Assembly (NCBI GenBank): GCA_022836915.1
Contig: CP094668.1
Coordinates: 6,262,001 to 6,326,000, forward strand
From: Paenibacillus sp. OVF10
GTDB taxonomy: Bacteria > Bacillota > Bacilli > Paenibacillales > Paenibacillaceae
Direction of reading: 5' to 3'
DNA: 64,000 nt
Shown: piece after piece, positions 34,646 to 44,496 of the stretch
How the letters are laid out: each line of letters starts with the position of its first letter
How positions within the stretch are numbered: position 1 is the stretch's first letter
Program-made: the position numbers and the translations under genes
The notes under the pieces: model-generated
Seen by the model: the letters and a program-made list of their open reading frames with translations, nothing else
Databases searched by the model: none
Told to the model about the DNA's origin: nothing

Positions 34646-36444
34646 TTACTCTTCGTTTTGTACCGTAGCTGCATTTCCTTCCTGTGCCACAAACTGTTTT
34701 TGAGCTAATTCACGGTATACCGGGTGATTGCTAATTAATTCCTTATGAGTTCCTGTTCCGGTAACATGTCCATGCTCCAATACAACAATCTGATCGGAGT
34801 CCACTACTGTGGACAACCGATGTGCTATCACAATCGTGGTTCTGCCTTCCATCAGGTTGGACAAAGCCTGTTGTACTTCATATTCCGAGGTACTGTCCAA
34901 ACTGGATGTGGCTTCATCCAACATAAGAATATCCGGACTGCGCAGTAAGGCACGAGCAATAGCAATCCGCTGACGTTGGCCCCCGGATAACTTAATTCCT
35001 CTCTCGCCCACTTCCGTGTCATAACCCTGTGGCAGCTTGTCGATAAAGTCGGCAGAATAGGCCATCTCAGCAGCTCGCCGGATCTCATCCATCGTGGCCT
35101 CACGACCTAATCCGTACGTGATGTTGTCTTTGATCGTACCCGCCATAAGTGGACTTTCCTGAGATACATACCCAATCTTGCTACGCCAGGAGGCCAAAGA
35201 ATAATCTGTTATGGCTTGTCCCCCATATGAAATATGGCCTGAATCGGGCATATAGAACTGCTCCATCAAAGAGAACAGTGTTGATTTTCCGCTACCGCTT
35301 GGACCTACAATGGCTGTCACCTTGCGCGTGGGAACCGTCAGATTGATCCCGTGCAGCACTTCCTCACCTGTGACATAGGAAAAGTGCACATCATGGAATG
35401 TAATCGTCTCATTTCCTTTTGGCGCTACCTTGGTACTGTGATGTGGTTCTTCCTCATCGGCAAGGATGGCTTGTATGCGCTCCGTTGCACCTACAACTTT
35501 TTGCAAACGGGAGTATAACGTCGTGAATTGCCCCATTGGCATAATGACCTGGAACAACAGCAATATGAACGCAACCAGTTCACCAGGCGACAACAGTCCA
35601 GACGCTACACGCATTCCCCCACACCCAGAATAACGACCAACACGGCAGTCATGACAAATGTAAACAAGGGACCGATCAGAGCGAGGATACGTGCTTCCTG
35701 CAAGCCAAAAGCAAACATTTTACGAATCCGGGAATCTCCTGCTTCTGATTCCTGTTTCTCTGTTCCGTAGGCCTTCACCAAGCGGATCTCACCGATAACC
35801 TGACTAAGTACAGACGTAAGACCTGCCATCTCGTCCTGTTGTTTCTTGGAGATCTTGTACATCTTCTTACCCACCGGCAACAGGATCAACAGCGTAAGTG
35901 GCACCAGACTCAGAATAATGAGCGACATCACCCAGTCCAAATAGAACAGTAACGCCACGCCACCCACAACGGCAACGATGTTTGACACAAAAGAAACCAG
36001 ATAATCCGCGATCAACGTCATGATCTGGCTTGTATCATTCGTAATTCGGCTCATGGTATCGCCAGTGCGGTTGCGATCGAAATACGGCATTCGCAGCGAC
36101 AATACCTTGTTCCACATCTTCGTGCGAAGCGTTGCGACCACGCGTTGTCCTGCGTAATTTAACATATAAATGCTGATACCTGAGGCAATCGCCTGAATCA
36201 CAAATGCCCCAAGCAATAACAAAATAACAGATTTGTTCAGTGCCGAAGTGGTAAGTCCATCAATCAGACCTTTGGTCATCAGTGGCACAATCAGTCCGGC
36301 CGTCGTTTGAATCAGGGTTAAAATGAGGGCCAGAATCAGGATCAGTTTTGGCGGGTTCGTGGAAGCAATAAGCTTGACGAAATCCTTAAATCCCTTTTTT
36401 CCTACCTTCGGTTCATTATGCCCTGCTTGTTGCTGTTCTTCCAT
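34646..36444 (-). CDS. ABC-type multidrug exporter half transporter (frameshifted)
   Basis: About 599 residues after repair: six TMs (residues about 30-310) fused to an ATPase domain. Walker A GPSGSGKST, signature LSGGQRQR, Walker B ILMLDEATSSLDS and the His-loop IAHRLSTV are all present. It should act as a homodimer like BmrA/LmrA, exporting lipophilic compounds. A C5 run at 35616-35620 lacks one base; adding it changes GVGECV-stop into GVGGMRVASGLLSPGEL. I place the start at the ATG at 36444 after GGGAGG; an ATG ten codons upstream has no better site. The TetR gene downstream is a plausible regulator, but it has a separate promoter. Confidence 0.93.
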
Positions 36445-36529
36445 TCCCGTTCCTCCCGTTCTCCATCTGCTCACCAGAGATCATACGTATGAAATTACAT
36501 GACGTTGCCTTTTGTTAGTTAACATAGCT

Positions 36530-37828
36530 TTACAAGATACCATGTAACACAAAATTGGCTAAAAAGAGGATCGAAATGCCATACATGACCACAGGCACCT
36601 GTTTACCTTGACCTGCTGCCAGCTTCGCTAATGGATAGGCAATAAACCCAAACGCCATACCGTCCACAATGCTATATGTAAATGGAATCATGACCATGAT
36701 TAGAAATGCTGGGAATGCCTCTGTGAAGTCACCAAAATCCATATCTTTCACACCTTGCACCATCAGGCCACCAATAATGATCAAAATGGGAGCAATGGCA
36801 CTGTCCGGAATGTAACCGAGTAGTGGGATGAAGAAGAAAGTAGCCCCGAATAACACAGCTGTAACGAGTGGAGTCAAGCCTGTGCGTCCGCCTGCGGCAA
36901 TTCCGGCTGTAGTCTCTGCTGCGGCAACTGGAGGACTACTTCCGAATACACCTGCCAACACGGTGCTAATGGATAGGGCGCGCAGACTTCCTTTGAACCG
37001 CTCTGGACGACCAATCATCTGTGTCTGAGCGGTAATTAATCCGATATTTTCGAACACCACAATTAACAGTAGCAAAAATACCGCGATCCAGAATGCGACA
37101 TCAGCCAGCTTCATCAAAGACAATTCGCCAAACAATCCACCGTATTGACGCAGCGCATCCATCGCTGATACGGATTCACCCGGGTTCACTGCTCCAAGTA
37201 CATAGGCAAGACCTGTCCCGACCAGAATACTGATCAGAAGTCCACCCTGTACGTTCCGTATAAATAAAATTAAGGCAAGCACCAGCGTAACGCAGGCTGT
37301 AATGACATTTGGATCATTGAAATGCCCAATCGCAACAAACGTGGTCTGGTGTGCGATAACGATTCCACTTTTTTGCAAACCGATAAATGTCAGAAACAAA
37401 CCTATCCCGACCGTAATGCCATGCTGCAAATTTTTTGGAATTGCTTCGCTGATCATTTTGTATAGTGACGTAAACGCAACAATGGCAAACAGTATACCTG
37501 TAACGGTTACAACGGCCAGTGCTTCTTGCCAGCTTAATTTCATGGAATGTACGAGTGTATACGTGAAAAATGCATTAATCCCCATTCCGGGTACCACGAT
37601 AATCGGTGACTTTCCGCCAAATGCCATGAGCAAACAGCCTGAAATAGATGTCAGCAAGGTTCCAACCATAGCTGCCTGCAATGGCATTCCGGCATCGGAA
37701 AGAATTGTAGCATTGACCATAACGATATAGACCACGGCAAAATAGGAAATGGCTCCCGCCACAACTTCCTTTTTCCACTGGTCTCCTGGCTCCATGCCAA
37801 GACGTTTGGTCATCCATCCGTGTTTCAT
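36530..37828 (-). CDS. NCS2-family purine permease, PbuG/AzgA type
   Basis: A 432-residue membrane protein with about 13 TM segments, matching AzgA-type hypoxanthine/guanine/adenine transporters: VPGMGINAFFTYTLV near the N terminus and GSSPPVAAAETTAGIAAGGRTG in the central substrate region. It would import purine bases by proton symport. The structured repeat element (copy 1) stands in its 5' region, 64 bases from the start. I see no purine riboswitch consensus in the leader. Confidence 0.9.
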   Translation of the reverse strand: MKHGWMTKRLGMEPGDQWKKEVVAGAISYFAVVYIVMVNATILSDAGMPLQAAMVGTLLTSISGCLLMAFGGKSPIIVVPGMGINAFFTYTLVHSMKLSWQEALAVVTVTGILFAIVAFTSLYKMISEAIPKNLQHGITVGIGLFLTFIGLQKSGIVIAHQTTFVAIGHFNDPNVITACVTLVLALILFIRNVQGGLLISILVGTGLAYVLGAVNPGESVSAMDALRQYGGLFGELSLMKLADVAFWIAVFLLLLIVVFENIGLITAQTQMIGRPERFKGSLRALSISTVLAGVFGSSPPVAAAETTAGIAAGGRTGLTPLVTAVLFGATFFFIPLLGYIPDSAIAPILIIIGGLMVQGVKDMDFGDFTEAFPAFLIMVMIPFTYSIVDGMAFGFIAYPLAKLAAGQGKQVPVVMYGISILFLANFVLHGIL

Positions 37829-37874
37829 TTTGTTCTATTCCCCTCTCTCTATATAGGCTGAATAACTGAGTATT

Positions 37875-38059
37875 TACACTCCACCACTACGCGGACAGAA
37901 CAACCTTCCGATCGCTGTTATCCCCAGATTTTTTGTTTAAATTTTTTAAATGTACGAATCCGGTGATAGCGTATGCTTCCGATGTAGCTTTCTTTCAGAA
38001 AGCTTTTAGGCGAACGCTCTGCTTCTTCAGGTTTCTTCTGTCCTCTTCGTTCTTGTGTA
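37875..38059 (-). repeat. Structured intergenic element, copy 1 (upstream of the purine permease)
   Basis: About 185 bases, strongly similar to 42367-42548. Ends carry TACAC and GTGTA inverted repeats. The closing stem is GGACAGAA (minus-strand 5' arm, 38036-38043) with TTCTGTCC (37893-37900). Inside are a hairpin AGCTTTCTGAAAGAAAGCT and a long stem TATCACCGGATT / AATCTGGGGATA. The element ends 46 bases from the permease start. It could be a structured leader RNA or a MITE-like repeat. No target-site duplication is evident. Confidence 0.75.
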
Positions 38060-38189
38060 AATCTTATTCAGCTTATATGGCCGCAAAATCTTTATGTATG
38101 TATCATCATTTCGCGCAGCAGTGAATATCATACACGGTTTTGACTTTGAAGTACATGACGTAACTCTGACATTTCTCCGGGTATGCAGT

Positions 38190-38206
38190 TCGTCTATCAT
38201 AGACGA
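38190..38206. promoter_or_regulatory. Perfect inverted repeat in the permease upstream region
   Basis: TCGTCTAT-C-ATAGACGA has perfect 8-base arms around a single base. No T-tract follows on either strand, so it looks more like a protein-binding site than a terminator. It lies between the tcdA terminator and repeat copy 1. The stretch 37829-38299 has no gene: it holds repeat copy 1, this palindrome and the tcdA terminator. Confidence 0.4.
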
Positions 38207-38248
38207 TTGACGTCCCATCCGCTCCGTCTTGCGAAGTATGATCACACC

Positions 38249-38286
38249 AAAAAGCGCAGATGCCTTATCAGCATCCACGCTTCTTC
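38249..38286 (-). terminator. Terminator of the hisS-aspS-tcdA transcript
   Basis: Minus-strand AAGCGTGGATGC and GCATCTGCGCTT arms (two non-canonical positions) are followed by T5, 14 bases after the tcdA stop. Confidence 0.75.
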
Positions 38287-38299
38287 AGTTGGCAGCAAG

Positions 38300-39057
38300 T
38301 TACTGCTGCTTGTTCTCTGCAATTTCTAACAAATCCTTAATCGCAACACTGACCATAATCAGTCCGGCTACCGGAGGTACAAATGAGTTACTCGCAGGTG
38401 GCTGTTTAGCCTTGCGAATTTCCGGAGCATTCTCGGGAACGATTTTTTGTGTTACGTCCTCACGCGGTTTCATCGGCTTTTCAGTCGAGAAGACCACTTT
38501 TACACCTTTTTTGATGCCGTCTTTACGAAGTGTGGTACGCACAACACGGGCAATAGGGTCCATGGTCGTTTTCGAAATATCCGCAACCTGGAATTTCGTA
38601 GGGTCCATTTTATTCGCCGCACCCATGCTGGAAATCATCGGTATTTTACGTTTCAGGCACTCTTTAATGAGATGGATTTTGTAGATAATCGTGTCGGATG
38701 CATCCAGCACATAATCCAGTTCATATTTGAACAATTCCTCATACGTTTCTTCCGTGTAAAACATATTTAATGCAATTGCATCACATTCCGGATTGATCAG
38801 TTTCACACGTTCCACCATCAGGTCCGCTTTTTCTGTCCCACTGTCGTGGTCAGAGCATGAATCTGGCGGTTAATATTGGTGATGTCCACTACGTCTTTAT
38901 CAATCAGGATGATGCGCCCAACACCGCTACGGGCAAGAGCTTCTACAGCAATTCCACCTACGCCGCCAATACCGAGCACAGCGACTGTACTATTCTTCAA
39001 TGCGTCCAGACCTTCAGGTCCGATCGCAAGTTCTGTTCTTGAAAATTGATGGAGCAT
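38300..39057 (-). CDS. tcdA: tRNA threonylcarbamoyladenosine dehydratase (frameshifted)
   Basis: An E1-like (ThiF/MoeB fold) enzyme that cyclises t6A37 of tRNA to ct6A using ATP; about 252 residues after repair. GIGGVGGIAVEALARSGVG is the nucleotide-binding motif and IDKDVVDITNINRQIHA the conserved acidic/Arg block. At T5 (38828-38832) one base is missing; adding it gives GQKKADLMVERVKLINPEC and joins the two parts. The C-terminal segment PVAGLIMVSVAIKDLL is hydrophobic, as in E. coli TcdA. It starts 18 bases after aspS and shares its transcript. Confidence 0.92.
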
Positions 39058-39075
39058 TGAGAATCGATGCCTCCT

Positions 39076-40853
39076 TTATTTCTTTTCCGCTACCGGTTTA
39101 CGGGCTACGCGGATATGAAGTTGTTCCAATTGCGAGTCATCCACTTCGGAAGGTGCATTCATGAGCAGATCCGTTGCACTTGCCGTTTTCGGGAAGGCAA
39201 TCGTTTCACGCAGATTCGTGCGGCCCGCCAGCAACATCACGAGGCGGTCCAGACCAAAGGCAATACCACCATGCGGTGGAGTTCCATATTCGAATGCTTC
39301 CAACAGATAACCGAATTTCTCATTCGCTACTTCTGGTGAGAGTCCAAGGGCAGCAAACATTTTCTCCTGAACATCACGTTTGTAGATACGCATCGAACCG
39401 CCACCTACTTCATAACCATTGAGAACAAGGTCATAGGCTTGAGCGCGGATTGCACCCGGATCAGTGTCGAAGAGATGTACATCTTCATCTTTTGGACGTG
39501 TGAACGGATGGTGTTCTGCCACATAACGTTTCGCATCTTCATCATATCCGAGGAGTGGGAAGTCCACAACCCAAGCAAATTTGAATTTGCTGTCATCGAT
39601 CAATCCAAGTTGACGGCCGATTTTCAGACGCAAAGCGCCCAGAACGTCAGCAACCACTTTTTTCGTGTCTGCGGAGAAGAGCAACAAGTCGCCATCCTCA
39701 GCACCTGTACGTTCTTTGACAGCTTCGATTTCTTCAGGCGTGAAGAACTTCACGATTGGCCCTTTGAACTCGCCGTCTTTCACTTGAATCCAAGCCAGAC
39801 CTTTCGCACCGTAACGTGCAGCAAATGGTCCAAGATCATCGATCTCTTTACGACTCCATGTGCCACAGCCTTTAGCGTTCAGCACTTTCACTTCTCCACC
39901 TTTTTCGATGACAGAAGCAAATACTTTTACACCACTGTTTGCTACGATATCGTTCATTTCAACCAGTTCCATACCAAAGCGCAGATCTGGTTTGTCTGAA
40001 CCGTATTTACCCATTGCATCTGCATACGTAATCCGTTGGAAAGGCAGTTCCAGCTCAATGCCTTTGGTTTCACGCAGCAATTTGGCCATCAGTTCTTCCA
40101 TCATTGGCAGCAGGTCATCCTGTTGCAGGAAAGAAGTCTCGATGTCGACTTGAGTGAATTCTGGTTGACGGTCTGCACGCAGATCCTCATCCCGGAAACA
40201 ACGAGCGATCTGATAATAACGCTCAAGTCCGCCGACCATCAGCAATTGTTTGTAAATTTGCGGTGATTGCGGCAGGGCGAAGAATTCACCTTCATGCACA
40301 CGGCTCGGTACGAGATAATCACGCGCACCTTCCGGGGAGCTCTTTGTCAGGATCGGTGTTTCCACTTCAACGAACTCTTCTCCATCCAGGTAGTCACGGA
40401 ACACTTTGGATGCTTTGGAACGCAGTTTCAGTGTTTCGAACATTTCCGGACGACGCAGGTCCAGGTAACGATATTTCAAACGAAGGGATTCATCAACTTC
40501 GACACCATCTTCAATGAAGAATGGAGGTGTTTTTGCCGCGTTCAGCACTTCGATTTCAGTGATTTGAACTTCAATTTCGCCAGTAGGCAGGTTTTTATTA
40601 ACTGTTTCTGCATCACGTTTAACAACTTTACCTGTTACAGCGATAACATACTCGCTACGTACGCGATCTGCGATTTGCAGAGCTTCACCGGAATAAGCCG
40701 GGTTAAAGACAACTTGTACAATCCCGCTGCGGTCACGCAGATCGATGAAGAGTACGCCCCCAAGTCACGACGGGTCTGAACCCAACCGTTCAATGTTACT
40801 GTTTCACCGATGTGTGCGGGTGTTAATGCGCCGCAATGATGACTTCTTTTCAT
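39076..40853 (-). CDS. aspS: Aspartyl-tRNA synthetase (frameshifted)
   Basis: A class IIb synthetase, about 592 residues after repair. The OB-fold N-terminal domain (HHCGALTPAHIGETVTLNGWVQTRRD), the catalytic motif FRDEDLRADRQPEFTQ, the bacterial insertion domain and motif 3 GIAFGLDRLVM are visible. At the C5 run 40757-40761 one base is missing; repair gives RRDLGGVLFIDLRDRSG, the expected OB-fold strand. The ATG at 40853 follows AGGAGTTTGGTT. It is second in the hisS-aspS-tcdA transcript. The 213 bases before it (40854-41066) show no gene or clear signal. Confidence 0.95.
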
Positions 40854-41066
40854 AACCAAACTCCTCATTATGTGAATTTCCGTTCTGTATGGGCAGTTAG
40901 TACCTGCTCTTCAACAGTCCGGTTACGTGTAGACCATGTATTCGAAAAGGCATGTTACCTCTGGCTCGCCAACTTCCGGTTAATTGGAATCGTCGGTGAA
41001 CCTCAGTAATTTTGCCGGATCAATTGTTTTACTTGAATGTTTAAGACTTAATGTAACAATTCGTGC

Positions 41067-42320
41067 TTATTTGCCTTCGCGAATTGCTGTTACCAGATCA
41101 TCAAGCTTCACGGTTTGTTGCTCACCCGTATCCATCGACTTGAGGGCGATCTCACCACGCTCCAGCTCGTCATCACCAAGGATGGCAGTATAGCGGGATT
41201 TGAAACGGTCAGCTGATTTCATCTGTGCTTTCATCTTGCGGCCCAGATAATCACGTTCCCCAGACAGTCCAGACTGACGAAGTTTGAACAACAGTCGGTT
41301 TACTTCACGATCAGCAGCCTCTCCCAGAGCAACAAAGTACACATCAAGTGGAGCCAGCGTAGTAACCTCAATATTTTGGTGCTCCAGAATCAGTTGAATA
41401 CGCTCCAGACCAATACCGAAGCCGATGCCCGGCTGATCAGGTCCGCCGATATCACCAACAAGACCATTGTATCGACCACCGCCGCCAACCGTATCAATCG
41501 CTCCAATACCTTGGGCTTTTAATTCAAACGCAGTCAGCGTGTAATAATCCAAGCCCCGTACCAGACGATTGTTCACAGCATAATCCACTCCGAAATCATC
41601 CAGGTATGCCTGCAGCTTGGCAAAGTGATTCAAAGACTCTTCATCCAAGCTATCCAGTATGGACGGTGCCCCAACGAATTTTTCCTGATCGACTTTGCAG
41701 TCGAGCACACGTAGCGGATTACGCTCCATCCGGGACTGACAGTCCTTGCACAGGCTGTCTTTCATCGGTCTAAGGAATCCAAGTAACGTCTCACGATATT
41801 CTGCACGGCTGGTCGAGTTACCAACAGAGTTGATCTCCACTTTGACATCCTTCAAACCGAGCTCTACACACAACTGGTAGCCCAGTGCAATTACTTCGGC
41901 ATCAATCGCCGGGTCCAGCGCACCGATGGCTTCTACACCAAACTGGTGGAACTGACGCTGCCGGCCCGCCTGCGGACGCTCGTACCGAAACATCGGACCG
42001 ATATAATACAGCTTGCTTACATCCGGTTCGCCGTAAATTTTATTCTCTACATACGCACGGACAACCCCCGCTGTTCCCTCTGGACGAAGAGTCATGCTGC
42101 GATTGCCTTTGTCATCAAAGGTATACATTTCTTTCTCAACGATATCGGTAGTCTCTCCTACACCGCGTACAAATAAAGAAGTCTGTTCGAAGATCGGTGT
42201 ACGAATCTCACGGTAATTAAACCGTCGACACAGATCTCGTGCTTTTTCTTCTACGTACTGCCATTTCTCGACAACTCCAGGCAGTAAGTCCTGCGTTCCA
42301 GTCGGTTTTTGAAAAGCCAT
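41067..42320 (-). CDS. hisS: Histidyl-tRNA synthetase
   Basis: Charges tRNA-His; 417 residues. Class II motif 2 FRYERPQAGRQRQFHQFG, the histidine-specific motifs GLDYYTLTAFE and GGGRYNGLVGDIGG, and GIGFGIGLERI (motif 3) are present. A C-terminal anticodon-binding domain follows. It starts at the ATG at 42320 (MAFQKPTGTQDLLPG), with GGAGGGATC upstream. Controlled by the T-box upstream; repeat copy 2 lies between the T-box terminator and the start codon. Confidence 0.96.
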   Translation of the reverse strand: MAFQKPTGTQDLLPGVVEKWQYVEEKARDLCRRFNYREIRTPIFEQTSLFVRGVGETTDIVEKEMYTFDDKGNRSMTLRPEGTAGVVRAYVENKIYGEPDVSKLYYIGPMFRYERPQAGRQRQFHQFGVEAIGALDPAIDAEVIALGYQLCVELGLKDVKVEINSVGNSTSRAEYRETLLGFLRPMKDSLCKDCQSRMERNPLRVLDCKVDQEKFVGAPSILDSLDEESLNHFAKLQAYLDDFGVDYAVNNRLVRGLDYYTLTAFELKAQGIGAIDTVGGGGRYNGLVGDIGGPDQPGIGFGIGLERIQLILEHQNIEVTTLAPLDVYFVALGEAADREVNRLLFKLRQSGLSGERDYLGRKMKAQMKSADRFKSRYTAILGDDELERGEIALKSMDTGEQQTVKLDDLVTAIREGK

Positions 42321-42366
42321 CTTGATCCCTCCAGCATTGATTTTTTCTCTAAAAGTTAAAAAATTC

Positions 42367-42548
42367 TACACGTGATCACTGCGCGGGCAGAACAACCTTA
42401 CAATCGCTGTTATCCCCAGATTTTTTGAATTAATTTTATAATGTGGAAATCCGGTGATAGCATATGCTTCGAAGTAGCTTTCTTTCAGAAAGCTTTTAGG
42501 CGAATGCTTCGCTTTTACAGTTTTTTCTGCCCTCTCCGTTTTCGTGTA
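42367..42548 (-). repeat. Structured intergenic element, copy 2 (upstream of hisS)
   Basis: About 182 bases, aligned over its whole length with 37875-38059. Closing stem GGGCAGAA (42525-42532) with TTCTGCCC (42385-42392): compared with copy 1 an A-T pair is replaced by a G-C pair on both arms. The AGCTTTCTGAAAGAAAGCT hairpin is identical, and the TATCACCGGATTT / AAATCTGGGGATA stem is kept. The ends extend to TACACG / CGTGTA. It lies between the T-box terminator and hisS, same orientation as copy 1. Confidence 0.78.
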
Positions 42549-42572
42549 TTTCTTTTAAATCAACTTATATAA

Positions 42573-42940
42573 CAAAAAAATCCCTCGCCCTGTCGCTGTG
42601 TATACAGCAAACAAAGGGACGAGAGATTGTGTAATATACATTCACCCGTGGTACCACCCACATTCCGGAAACCTGACACTTTAGCCGTTCAGGTGATCTC
42701 TGGTGATTCAGGATTGCCTAGGGCACCCTGATCAAGCAGATATTCCGCTCTACGTGTAACGCACGTCCTGCGCAGGCCGGCTACTAGTCAACAGATCATT
42801 TCTGTTATGTTCGCCGTCTGTTCTCGGGGAAGTCATTCGTCCGCTCATCAAGAGAATCCTTACAGCCTTGGGATTCCTCTCTGGTCATGTGGGCACGGAG
42901 TACTTGGTCCCGTCATCAAATCAGTAATATAGTTCAAAAA
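42573..42940 (-). promoter_or_regulatory. T-box leader of the hisS-aspS-tcdA operon
   Basis: The minus strand carries the T-box core GGGTGGTACCACGGG (42644-42660), then a terminator stem (CGTCCCTTTG ... CAGGGCGAGGGA) followed by T7 near 42573. Stem I upstream includes an AAGTACTCCG segment fitting the AGTA bulge. A GAC triplet at 42832-42834 is a tentative Asp specifier, consistent with the known hisS-aspS T-boxes of Bacillales, but I cannot fold the RNA here. The gene-free region 42321-43137 consists of repeat copy 2, this leader and its upstream sequence. Confidence 0.88.
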
Positions 42941-42950
42941 TCGACTTGTA

Positions 42951-42964
42951 TTGACTATAGTCAA
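42951..42964. promoter_or_regulatory. Perfect 14-bp palindrome before the hisS T-box
   Basis: TTGACTATAGTCAA is perfectly self-complementary and lies about 10 bases upstream of the leader. It contains a -35-like TTGACT on each strand. It may be an operator or part of the promoter. Confidence 0.35.
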
Positions 42965-43137
42965 CGTATTATTTTCTGATTGTAATGAACCGCAGTGCTA
43001 AAGTCAAGGGTTAACACAAAAAGATAGCTCTAAAAAATTTGCTCACACGCTGCACCGGATGGGGGAGTCACAGAAATCACGGATAATAGAAGCTGGATTC
43101 ATCTATGAATTCCAACTTCTATTCGCTTCTTATTCCT

Positions 43138-44406
43138 CTATTGTTTCAGCATCCACTTCAACAGATCCGGCGCGCTCGCCCATAAACGGGAATGCATAAT
43201 GACATATGCAATCGCTTCGTCTGAGTCGCCCATTCCGACAAAGTCAGGGAGGTTATGCGGCAGCCGTTTCAAACCCAACAGGTAATCAGGCACATGTTTG
43301 TTCACACCTCGGGCCACACGGTATAGCATTTTAAGCTGGGAGGTGATTCCGTTTTTCTTATACTCCAGTATGATCTGGTCATAGGCAAAGGCCGTTGCAG
43401 CGTCACCTTTTCCATACTCCTCCAGCAATTGCTCTGCCTGATCCAATTGGTTGCTGTACAAATACACAGCAGCGAGCAGGTAACGTGCTCCGGTATTATC
43501 TTCCGTATTAAGCTCTAGCATATGCTCCAGGATCTGTGCTGCTTCTTTCGTATCTCCGCCAAACCAGCAGGATTCGGCATAGCTTTTGCATATCCGGATA
43601 TAGGGACGAGTCTCATGAAGCCCCCAGAAGTCCCCTTTGTTCTCCTCAAAAAACAGTTCGCCCAGTTCACGTTTGCCAGCAGCGATTCCTTCCTTGAGGT
43701 AAGATCGTGCATCACTCTCATTGTCGGATTCCTCAGCCAAAATGAGATACGCATCAGAACTGTCAGGATACATCTCCAGCGCTGTTTCCGCCAGCTGTAC
43801 TCTCCGTTTGGAAGAACTGGCTTCCCTCGCCTTATCCAGCAGAGCCTGTGCTTTGTCTTTCGATGTGCCTGGGCCGTTCAGCATCAATAGCTCATCCGTT
43901 TCACCGCCCATGCCGTATTCTTCGATGTAACTATTCATCTCCTTAACCTTCCGGGAGATCGTGCCTGTCGTTACCTCATATTTATCAGCCAGCTCAGCCT
44001 TTGAGACATTGAAGCCGTATTCCTCGGACAGCAAATACTCAATTGCAGCAGAGAACGAGCCTGTCTTCTTCACAGTAGGGCGGGTCTGACGGGAGTAGCC
44101 GTTCCATAACACCAGAGCTTCCAAAATTACCTCTGGCTCGTATTGTTTCCTCATGTTCTCAATAGTCTGCAGGGCCAGCTGTTCGTGAGCCGGATGCTCC
44201 CATTTCAAATCGCTTGCCACCATTTTTTTCAGCTTGGTCAAGGTCAGTTTGCTCTCAGGCTGAATGGAGGCTTCCCGAACCGGTTGCTCCGTTGATATTA
44301 TCCCCAGTATGGATTCTACTGCAGAGGACTCCTTGTTCAGACAACATTTCTTATATTTTTTCCCACTACCGCATGGGCATAAATCATTTCTTCCAACCTT
44401 ACTCAA
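43138..44406 (-). CDS. SEC-C zinc-motif protein with central HTH-like and C-terminal TPR-like region
   Basis: A 422-residue soluble protein. Residues 1-22 form a SEC-C motif (VGRNDLCPCGSGKKYKKCC; Cys-x-Cys and Cys-Cys ligands). A helical region follows, then a segment like a helix-turn-helix (KAELADKYEVTTGTISRKVKEM, around residues 150-175). From about residue 200 helical repeats resemble TPRs (SKRRVQLAETALEMYPDSSDAY, ARYLLAAVYLYSNQLDQAEQ). I choose the TTG at 44406, preceded by AAGGGGGA, because the SEC-C motif then sits at the very N terminus as in relatives; the upstream ATG frames add unrelated residues. Function unknown. Confidence 0.8.
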   Translation of the reverse strand: MSKVGRNDLCPCGSGKKYKKCCLNKESSAVESILGIISTEQPVREASIQPESKLTLTKLKKMVASDLKWEHPAHEQLALQTIENMRKQYEPEVILEALVLWNGYSRQTRPTVKKTGSFSAAIEYLLSEEYGFNVSKAELADKYEVTTGTISRKVKEMNSYIEEYGMGGETDELLMLNGPGTSKDKAQALLDKAREASSSKRRVQLAETALEMYPDSSDAYLILAEESDNESDARSYLKEGIAAGKRELGELFFEENKGDFWGLHETRPYIRICKSYAESCWFGGDTKEAAQILEHMLELNTEDNTGARYLLAAVYLYSNQLDQAEQLLEEYGKGDAATAFAYDQIILEYKKNGITSQLKMLYRVARGVNKHVPDYLLGLKRLPHNLPDFVGMGDSDEAIAYVIMHSRLWASAPDLLKWMLKQ

Positions 44407-44496
44407 AACTAATTCCCCCTTAAATCTGTCTCTAGCCATTCGCATGAGAACTCTGTTGCTTTAGCATTGTAGGTGTCATTTCTCAAACGAGGCATT

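Noticed and set aside
38027..38278. 83-codon minus-strand frame before the purine permease
   Set aside because: It runs through the tcdA terminator, the palindrome and the edge of repeat copy 1, has no SD, and its composition is not protein-like.
37829..38300. Purine riboswitch before the NCS2 permease
   Set aside because: The conserved loop and junction sequences of the purine aptamer are not present; the region is occupied by the repeat element and a palindrome.
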